Part shown: positions 55,435 to 64,000 of the stretch, one piece after another
How the letters are laid out: every line of letters begins with the position of its first letter
Position numbering within the stretch: the first letter of the stretch is position 1
Position numbers and translations under genes: made by a program
The notes under the pieces: model-generated
The model's input: only the letters and a program-made list of their open reading frames with translations
Told to the model about the DNA's origin: nothing
The model's database searches: none
DNA from: Diphasiastrum complanatum
Lineage: Eukaryota; Streptophyta; Lycopodiopsida; Lycopodiales; Lycopodiaceae
DNA: 64,000 nt
Direction of reading: 5' to 3'
Assembly (NCBI GenBank): GCA_029204225.1
Contig: CM055095.1
Coordinates: 23,446,026-23,510,025, forward strand

Positions 55435-57221
55435 CTCCCTCTTCAACTAGTTTAAGCATAGACTTTGAAAACACTCCAAGTGATGTCCTATGCTTCATGA
55501 ACAAGTCCTTTCCCAATGCTTTGGTGAAGATATCAGCTACACATTCTCTTGAGGACACATGTTGAAGCTCCACCTCCTTTGCCATGACTTGCTCCCTCAC
55601 AAGGTGATATGCCACCTCAATATGCTTGCGCCTAGCATGAAAGATAGGATTGGTTGTCAACCTTTGAGCTGATAGATTGTCACAAAAGATGATTGGGCTC
55701 TCTGCAAGTGAAGATCCTTGATCATTCTCTTGATCCATACCATCTCCTTTGGGCAAAGTGTAAGAGCTTTGTACTCGGCCTCACTAGATGACAATGGGAT
55801 AGTGGCTTGTTTCCTCGACATCCATGATATAGCTCCCTCACCTATGAAAATACAATGAGCACTAATGGATTTCCTATCCATTGTATCTCCAGCATAGTTC
55901 GAATCTGAAAATTCAAACAAGTTAGGTGATGATCCCTCATACAATATGCTAAAATCTCAAGTTCCAATGATGTACCCCAAAACTCATTTTCGTAGCTTCC
56001 AATGCTCCTCACTAGAATCTTGCATGAATTGGCTCAATCTTCCAACACAATAGCTTAGATCCGGTCTTGTAATGGTTAGATAGATTAGTTAACCAGCTAG
56101 CTTCCTATAGAGAGTAATGTCCTCGAAGGATCTTTCATTACCTCTTATAGTTAGCTTTACATTTGACTCCATAGGTGTATCACAAGATTTTGCATTGTGC
56201 TTGCTTAAGGCCATACAAACCCTTTTGTAGTAGACACACATGATTTGTCTTTGTAGATGAAATGTATCTCTTGGGTTGCTGAATGTAGACTTCCTCCTCA
56301 AAATCACCATTCAAAAATGCATTTGTAATGTCGAATTGCCATAGATCCCATCCATAAAGAGTAGCAAGAGAGATGATGACCCGAATGCTTACCATCTTTG
56401 CCACGGGTGTGAAGGTTTCATCATAGTCAATCCCAAGTTCTTGAGCATATCCTTTTGCCACCAATCACTTGTTGATAGATCCATCTTGGTTTGTCTTCAC
56501 CTTGAAGATCCATTTGCATCCAATAGCTTTCTTGTCCTTATGTAACTCCACCAATCTCCATGTTCCATTCTTCATAAGAGCTTGATACTCAAGATTCATT
56601 CCTTGGATCTACTCCTCTTTGTTTCTTGCTTCATCTACACGTGTAGTATCATCAAAAGAGATTAGGAAAGCAGCATAATTTCCAGCAACTACTTGCTTAT
56701 CCTTTTCATCATAAGTGAGCCTTGAACGCATTATCTTTTCCTTGATGTTCTCCTTGGCTTTTGACTTCATGACCTTCATCATCGCCATCCAAAGTAGGAT
56801 CCTTTACATCAACATCAAGAATGTTAGATCCATCCACTTCACCATTAATAATGCTTGAAGGTACTTTTGGAATGTTCCCCTCATCAAAAATGACATCTCT
56901 ACCAACAATCACTTAGTTTTTAGAAAGAATGTAAACCTTGTAGGCTTTACTCACCTCACTATATCCAACAAATATACCTTTCTTTGAAGATGGATCTTCC
57001 TTGGTCCTACCATCAAGAGTTGTGTTGATATAGCATGGGCAACCAAAAGTTCTAAAAAAGTTGACAATCGGCCTCCTCTTGAATAGCATCTCAAATGGTG
57101 TCCCTCCATCCAATATAGCACTCGGCCACCTATTGCACAAGAAATTAGCACACAACAAAGCTTGAACCCAAAATGGCTTATCAAGGTTAGCACACTCAAT
57201 TTTCCTCATAAGTAGGGTCAT
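55435..57221 (-). pseudogene. Copia integrase-RT-RNase H pseudogene lacking the YxDD block
   Basis: Minus-strand order: integrase end (PFEMLFKRRPIVNFFRTFGC near 57100, KKGIFVGYSEVSKAYKVYIL near 56960), linker with VGRDVIFDEGNIP, RT N-terminus (LVAKGYAQELGIDYDETFTP near 56450, LWQFDITNAFLNGDFEEEVY near 56340), GLYGLKQA near 56220, then directly SCDTPMESNVKLT near 56175. The catalytic YVDD segment that should lie between is deleted. RNase H follows with ISWMSRKQATIPLSSSEAEY near 55810 and HVSSRECVADIFTKALGKDL near 55560. The 5' half is missing at 57222. Confidence 0.9.
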
Positions 57222-57989
57222 CGCATGTCTGTGGTAGTTCCTCCGGCTCTTTCTGGTCTAGGTGCTTCCATCCATATGGTAGTTCGTCGGATTTGGATCT
57301 AGGTTTATTGATGCATTGCATATGCCAAAGATAGGTAACATGTGACAATTCAAGGCCTGAATGTTATTAGCATTGATCAAAATGAGTGCTCGACTATTTT
57401 TCTCATAGTGCTCGGGGGATAGAGGCACCTTGTTTGCTACGTGTCGTCTCCCAAGGTCCGTGTGTTTCAAGAGATGGCCTGGGCGGGGTGTTCTAGACAA
57501 TGTTCTGACAAATTGATTTGTTCCTAGCTCGAGAGGTATGTTTCACCCTCGTTGAGTATAAAGTCACCTATGTGTTTCAAGAGGGTCAACGATAACTTAT
57601 ATCATACAGTAGTATCATGAAAACCATCTCCGATACACAACAATTTGTGTTGTTTCATTTTTTGGATTAGTTGAATATAGTCTAATTTCATGAAAATTTG
57701 TTTACCTAACATAGTCCAATTAGTTGATCACCGTCATTTTGTGCATAGCAATGTAGTATTTTTGTAATTTATTGTTTACTAGATAGATTAAAATTAAGTC
57801 AACATGAAATAGTTTAATAGTAATTAAAATTCCCAATCCTAAGAAGCTGTGTAGCCCTTACTTTCGTCCAATTTAAGTAACACATTTAACTGTAATGAGA
57901 TTGAAATAGAATGCTATTAGGTATGCTCTATGTTACATGGAAGCAAATTTGACATGGATTCATTGTCAGGGTTGTGATTCTGAAATATG
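57222..57989. other. Unassigned sequence
   Basis: A minus-strand frame at 57258-57500 (PLSPEHYEKNSRALILINAN) has no recognised domain. From 57600 the sequence is AT-rich with no feature. Confidence 0.35.
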
Positions 57990-59275
57990 ACATAATCGCA
58001 AGGTTTGGGTATTTTAATTAACACATTTAACTCTAAATCGTTTGAATCTAGATCTAAATATGCATCATCTCGACACTCATTTGAATCTAGATCTAAATAT
58101 CATCGTAGATTTCCTACCATGTTTAATTTCTTTGAGAACGTGAGGCAGCTTTTGAGAAAAACATGTATAAACTATTAATTCCAATCAAGGAGAGCCCACA
58201 TTCGGCATCAACAAATTTGTAAAAGTGTCGATTTTTAATATGTATGCTATGTGTGTATCTATTATTCTCTATACATTAGGGATAGTTGACTCATCCCCAA
58301 TTGTCTCTTTTATTTGCACACCATCAAAAACTATGTTCAGAGGATGTGCGACCGGAGGAATTGATGGTATCCTGCATTTGGACCGTCCCCAACAAATTTG
58401 AGTCAAGTTGTTTTTAAAGCAACATTGGAAAAAGAGGAAGATAAAAAAAGAAAAACACTATGAACATTAAAAGAAAAAAAGGGCTAGCACTCTCTCGTGG
58501 AAGCCAACTGTATGTAGGGGCACACCATCCCCTACCATGATGCTAGGTTTCAATTTGCGAAAGATTATGGAGTAATACTATCTTCACGTTTTTGGTTATC
58601 TTTGGTAGATGTCTATATTGACAATGCATTAAATGCTTTTCACTATAGTATGACATGTTTATAGAGGTTTGGGATCAAATCTAAACATGTGTTCATTATT
58701 GGGAGACTCAAGTAGGTGTTGATTAGGTTTTGGTTCTTTTTCATAACCAAAAAGTGTAGAAATTGCCTAACATGAAAGGAAGTGTTTTTTGATGCAACTA
58801 TTCTTTGAATCTTAAATTTTCACAAAAACAACCATAATGAACATTGCCAATGCCCAATTTAACAACCTTTACAAAACAACAAGCACAAAGGTCATGCTAC
58901 TAATACACTAATATATCACATCCTCAAATAATAGTTCCAAACACAGTTGCTATTTAATAGCTATATACACCACTAATTGTAGGCTCACAAACCCCACAAC
59001 ATGTTCTAGTTTCTTATAAAATAACATGCACAAAACCAGCAACTATCAATGAATTCTTAGAAATACTATATTTCTTTTCAAAGTTTTATATCATCTGATT
59101 TGTAGCTTCAGCACAACATGCCACTAAAATCTTGTCTTATGTAGAGACTCTCTTGATCTTCTTTGATTACCTTTCTTATTTTTGTTTTGCAGTCTGGTGC
59201 AGGGCCTCTTGTGATCTTATTTGATCACCTTTTGTATTGTTTCATTAGTTGCTACTATATACAAGCATTACTTTT
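57990..59275 (+). repeat. R2 repeat, copy D (most complete)
   Basis: Contains the empty MITE target near 58711 and the segment 58727-58945 that is missing from copy C. A local duplication of TTTGAATCTAGATCTAAATA occurs at 58040 and 58080. It leads into R1 copy D. Confidence 0.85.
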
Positions 59276-61895
59276 TGTACATTGTACATCCATTATAAGG
59301 CCAATTTTATAAAAGCCAAGGATGGATAATTTTTTTTAAAAGCAAGCTTACTGAACCATGAACTCCGATCATTTATTATACATGGGCGCTAAAGCTCTAA
59401 GTAGCCTTTATTCTCCCAACCCAAAACACCTCTAAGCTGAATTCATCCTCCTAATGAGTTTCTCGGGCATCGCTCTCCGTCAATGTTCCTTTATCAATAT
59501 CGAGCGCTACGTTCACAGGTGGTATCGCATGTAACTCATATTTGCCCTTTACCCTAGTGTCAAAATGAGACTGGAACACTGACTCTAGATCTGATTCAGA
59601 GGCTACGTGGGGACAATTATGGGTGACACCAAATCAAGTTTGGGGCACCAGGTTTTAATATTCCATACTCTACAGCAGCCGAGAGTCAACTTACCCTCAA
59701 CCAGCAACTTTGATGCAACTTAGAGTTCAAACTAACACTAATTCTGCCTTTTATTTCAAAGTTCTCATGGGATGATATTTTCTAAGAACGCTTGGAATAT
59801 CATAGCTAATGCTTTAGAAACGTTAATACGATCAATACCATGCCAATATTGGAAATAATTTTGAAGAAGTAGACAATATATGATGAAGCGGCCAGACTCT
59901 CCATCACATGAGCGTAATCTGCCCTAGACGGATATGCTTCTGACATTTTGCTATATGAAAGAACATCAACCCAGTTATCCCTCTTTAAATGTTTGTATGT
60001 GAAAATTGAACGCTTGTTAGCAAAAGAGAAGTAAAGAAACTGCCTTTAATTTCTAACATATTGAAGTCTGACGCATCACCATATTTTCGGTAATACCGCT
60101 TTTAACCAATAAGACAAAACTCTGAAACAAGATTAAGCATCATTATAGTGCAGTTGCTGAAGACGAAGAAATGCAGAGAGAGAGAGAGAGAGAGGTGCTC
60201 ACTAGAGAGGGAATAAACATGCATATCGATTCCAGATCCATGCATAATTGAGTGATAGATTCCAGAAGTTAAGCCGTTATTGCTCCAAAATGAAAAATTT
60301 ACAAGCGTCAGCACGAACGAAGAAAATAAAAAGCGGAAGAACACAGACTAAGATATTGGAGGACAAAAGAATTCTATATTTTTGAAGGGAAATAAAATTT
60401 TTAACTGGTTCTACGTAACATTGTAGATCTATTACCTATCAGAGCTCTAGAGCCATTTTCCATCTTTGTTCAGCTGCCAAACACGTATTCCATTGACACT
60501 TGCACGCGATTATATTTTCAAGAAATAGTGGTCCATACAACCTGCGTTTTATAATTATAAAGCTCAAAAATAGCACTAGAAACATTAAAAGCGAGAAAAG
60601 AACTTTATACCTGAATCAGCTTTGATGCTAATCACCATCAAAGTCAATTGTTGCATCTCAGGCGAAAAGTTTTTCATCTTTTCTGGATTTTCAAATCGTA
60701 CGGGATACTTGACCTTTACAATATTTACATTGCTCATATTTCCGGAAGAGGGAAACATTACATATTCCCTATAACCCTGGTATGGATCCCAGGGCATCCA
60801 TCCTAAAGAGCGCATAATTGAATCAACTTCATCGTCACCTAAATTGGGCGCTTGTCCTGGAAACTTTTCATGACTTATCTGGCTTGATCCATCGCCCTTA
60901 GCAGGCGTGGAGTTTGATATTTCCTGGATATTCGAGGGATAATTTTCCATTTCGTGGGGAAACAGATGAATTTTGTTGGGAAACAGATGAATTTTGCTGC
61001 ACAAAATTGCTACACAATGCGTATCTTTCATCACGTTGATATTGCTTCGTAGGTTCAATGTGGTGCGAAATTCAGTTCAACAATAACAATTACATTACCT
61101 TTTTGCAACAATTGGAGTGCATTGAAAAGCCACAAATTTGTCCTTTCTTCTTCTTTATCATGTGGCTCATGTGGAAATCTACAATTTAGCTTTTTAACAT
61201 GATCTTCCCACTCTTAGATGTCTACATCTACTAGTGTAGCCTTTTATGATTCCTTTTGAATCTTTGGTGGAAAATCAACAATTACTTTTTCAAAATACTC
61301 TCACATAGCAAACTTATTCCTTCACTCAGCTTATCGTTGATTGCATGTCCAATTCTCCCACTCTTGCAACTCTCCTATGACTTGTTTGTCATTTTCCTTT
61401 GTACTCTAGGTGATGTTGCTATTGGTGATCCCTCTTGACAATACCTCCTTCGTTGTTCTTCCATCACACAAGGGGCTATTGCATCTCACGAAGCTCAAGA
61501 GAAAGAGCAAGACTACAACGACCATGCGTTTGGTAAAAAATTAATCCCCTTTGCCTTAAAAACACATGGATGCTTCATAAATAATATAATAATTTTTGTC
61601 CTTATTTGCATAGCTTGTTGTAAAATGGTAGGGACAAAATGTTACAGCACATCCACCATTGTATCTTTCTAGCATCGATGTATTTATATTGCATTGCAAC
61701 ATTTCCAAAAAAATTCAAATCTTTGACAAGCTCAATTTGCAGGATCGACTACTTGTCCTATTAGTGACACTTTTCTTGTTAATGACTTACATCAAGTAGT
61801 AGGCATCAAGTAAAAAATTTCTTGTCTTCTTTTTTATTAAGCTAATTATTTTTTTGCTTTTCTTCTTGATATGACACATTCATGGAGGTCAAATA
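59276..61895. repeat. R1 repeat, copy D
   Basis: Matches B 3899-6720. The microsatellite and about 180 bp around it are deleted near 61037 between two CACG motifs. A 22-bp stretch around GGGAAACAGATGAATTTTG is duplicated at 60957-60999. It shares with copy A the exit into a Copia fragment. Confidence 0.85.
60611..61037 (-). pseudogene. Captured gene, exon 1 (R1 copy D, best preserved)
   Basis: Open on the minus strand from about 61037 to the CAG|GTATAAAG donor at 60611/60610. It includes MRSLGWMPWDPYQGYREYV, NVNIVKVKYPVRFENPEKMK and NFSPEMQQLTLMVISIKADS. Where copy B has a stop this copy reads Glu, so the ancestral exon was open. The linked exon 2 (about 60437-60499) has Gln changed to a stop and the acceptor moved by one base. 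Function unknown. Confidence 0.5.
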
Positions 61896-62563
61896 TGCTC
61901 CATACATCTTTATCTCACTTGGTTGCCATTTTCATCATATTAAAATTCCAGCATGATCAATACAAACTACTATTAAATGTTTTGTATATACCTAGGTTCT
62001 CTATGAATTTGTTATCAATAAGTAGAATCACTGATTTAGGTCATAAGGTAGATATCGAGTATGATCAATGCCAAATTATCAATATGACAAGTAAGGTCCT
62101 TGCACTCGATAAGAGGCATGGATACTTATATAGATTGGCACATTGCTATTATGATAATAGTCAAGCCTTGAAAACCTATGTTGTTGTCAATAAAGCATTG
62201 ATATGGCCTCATCGATTAGGACACTTGAATCATACATCCGTTTCATAGATGTCTAAATCTTGACTATCCATCCGACAAAGTCGACCTCCATGTCTGTCAT
62301 AGCTACATCCTTGGAAAGCAGACTAGGATTCCATTTAGATCGAATTATAGGCATGCAACAAAATATTGTTAGATGTTGTTCACTCAGATATATGTGGTCC
62401 AATGCAAACTCCATCATTGATTGATGTGAAGTATTTTATTACCTTCATTGATGAATATTTGAGAAGAAAAGTTTTTTATTCCAATAAGCCTAACTTCGTA
62501 ACCAATGGAGGGAATATTTTTGAATTCAGTCAAGTTATACTGCGAACTGTTAACAGTTCTTAA
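61896..62563 (+). pseudogene. Copia pre-integrase/integrase fragment after R1 copy D
   Basis: LLNVLYIPRFSMNLLSISRI near 61969, WPHRLGHLNHTSVS near 62200, HSDICGPMQTPSL near 62378 and FITFIDEYL near 62430. It parallels 1396-1960 beside copy A but is truncated within the integrase. Contains stops. Confidence 0.85.
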
Positions 62564-62740
62564 CTGTGACTATAGACACTGTGGTTAGATCATTGGGAGT
62601 TGGGGAGGCCTTGGGAGTGGTGTGGGCAAGCAAATAAACAATATTGTTTTTTTTTATTTTGATATTTTTCTATATCCTACATGGCATTCCTTAAAGGGTC
62701 TTTTTGATATTGAGAACTCCTCTAATGGCTTGTATCAATA

Positions 62741-63507
62741 AAAAACAGCTCTATATCCACCCTATTGATAGAAAATTGTTGACAATATAACTACCTTAAT
62801 ATTCATATGACATAGTTTGACTTTAAATTCTTGTCCCTCCCTAGTGACATTTTTCAATTGATCTAGAGAGGAATATCCCATTATCATTTTCATGTCCTAC
62901 AGTTTCACCATAATCTACCAAGTGATGATAGATTGTGTAGAGTATAACTTGACGTTGACATTGGCTTGAGGTATATGAGTTTATGATTGATGAGTCATGG
63001 CATTAGACTAATGCCACCTCCACTAGATATGCTAAAAAGTAGTCTACGAAACCAGATCCACTATCTGAGAAACAAGTGACACATGATATCATCGAGAGAA
63101 TAGATAGAGAGCCCAATTAGTAAGAATTGGAACTATTCAAAGGCACAAACCAATCTAGCATGAGAGTGATGTCATTCAATGAATTAGCTTCTAAATGAGA
63201 TAGGCGTGAAGTTTAGGGGCTTATATTGTGTTAATTAACATATATGTGGAAAACAAAATGATTTATGGGATGAATGAAATTAGTGTAATTAGACTATACT
63301 AAATAAAATAACAACATTTGACATTGTGACCATGTTTGCATCCAACTAAACCACTTTCTTTGTTTATCGATAATATCAATTTAACCACAATTAAGCTAGA
63401 CATGTCCAAAGAATGTCATCACCCTTTTATTATTGCCAAGTACTATTGATTAAAAGATGGCTATCCACTGAATTCATGATCTTCAACACCACACATGAGA
63501 ATATTCG
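62741..63507 (-). repeat. Inverted repeat arm 2 with 361-bp extra segment
   Basis: Reverse complement of 53690-54104. The match is interrupted from about 62876 to 63232; the flanks join at a TA dinucleotide that is present once in arm 1. The extra segment has no terminal inverted repeats that I can see. Confidence 0.85.
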
Positions 63508-64000
63508 CACATGAAATTTAGCCCTAGGATAATAAATGATGAGTCTGCGTTTAGAGACAAACATGCCAACTACAACCATGCGGAAGGTCCCACTCCGAAT
63601 TTGATATTTGTTTTCCACTTGCACAAGCATCATTCATGGCTTCATATAGCCAAGAAATGTTGCATTGATCTAGGAGCTTCTCCAATTCAGATGGAAAACT
63701 CGGGGCCCTATGTGACCGACGCCACTGCGTTCTATCAATATTTCGTTGATCTTTGGATTTTTCGAATAAATCAATCAAAGATGACAATTCTTCTATGCTG
63801 TATAGCATGAACGTCAAACCTTGTTTCTCATATACTCAAAAAATTTAGCACATGCGTTCCTTTTCCTTGTGGAATGTTGTCTTGTTTGTTGCTCTCTTCA
63901 TCATTATCATGCCACAATCTTGGAGCCCCTGGATTTAATTGTGTCAAGCACTTTGTAATGTAAAACAGAGACTCTTGTGCCATCCAACCTTCTGCCATAC
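63508..64000 (-). pseudogene. Unidentified host-gene-like exon relic
   Basis: Minus-strand frames read ESLFYITKCLTQLNPGAPRL near 63960 and then, after a break, LIDLFEKSKDQRNIDRTQWR and LLDQCNISWLYEAMNDACAS near 63680. Protein-like with amphipathic segments. Continues off the window edge. Family unknown. Confidence 0.35.

Noticed and set aside
62876-63232. Helitron insertion
   Set aside because: The segment does not start with TC or end in CTRR in an A-T target on either strand, and no 3' hairpin was seen.

Overview
This is repeat-dominated, AT-rich DNA from a land plant nuclear genome. I see no intact protein-coding host gene. The plant assignment rests on Copia and Gypsy retrotransposons with primer sites for plant initiator tRNA-Met, a chromodomain-bearing Gypsy end, TTTAGGG-type telomere-like motifs, and a fragment of a UDP-rhamnose synthase (RHM) gene. 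A Copia element whose primer site matches the middle of tRNA-iMet (a half-tRNA primer) makes a seed-free plant worth considering, but the window cannot settle the species.

The main organising structure is a pair of linked repeat blocks, called here R2 and R1. R1 occurs four times: copy A at about 1-1395, B at 3899-8570, C at 45560-51292 and D at 59275-61895. R2 lies directly upstream of R1 in C (from 44671) and D (from about 57990), and stands alone and inverted at 39525-40757. R1 carries on its minus strand two exon-like pieces of an unrecognised gene joined by a GT-AG intron, and hypervariable CT/CA microsatellites. A and D share a junction to a Copia fragment. B and C share a different 3' continuation with a promoter-like region. 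The copies therefore fall into two lineages.

Layout: 1-8.6 kb holds R1 copies A and B with Copia gag/protease/integrase wreckage between them. 8.7-14.7 kb is noncoding with several tandem and palindromic repeat families and one reverse transcriptase relic. 15-18.5 kb has an unidentified 243-residue exon-like ORF, telomere-like minisatellite, a Copia RNase H tail and a weak CACTA-like transposase-associated domain. 18.6-21 kb is a pol-less Copia derivative. 21-24 kb has another LTR/primer-site structure and a Gypsy integrase tail. 24.3-27.2 kb is a minus-strand Copia whose LTR abuts a tandem miniature LTR element (TRIM-like). 28-30.3 kb is a Gypsy gag-protease relic between two inverted LTRs. 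30.3-34.3 kb shows nothing convincing. 34.3-38.3 kb is a Gypsy pol pseudogene with a short Copia patch inside. 39.5-44.6 kb has inverted R2 with a small TIR transposon, Gypsy gag, and a chromovirus 3' end with LTR minisatellite. 44.7-51.3 kb is R2-R1 copy C, split by a truncated half-tRNA-type Copia. 51.3-54.6 kb holds host-gene debris including RHM. 54.8-57.2 kb is a Copia pseudogene. 58-62.6 kb is R2-R1 copy D. An inverted repeat (53.69-54.10 and 62.74-63.51 kb) brackets these last two.

The genes do not work together as a pathway. The window records nested insertion, inversion, template switching and segmental copying. The best candidates for something undescribed are the R1 family with its conserved captured-gene exons, the tandem miniature LTR element with a roughly 50-bp interior, and the half-tRNA-primed Copia. 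All coding calls come from reading translations by eye. No database search was possible.
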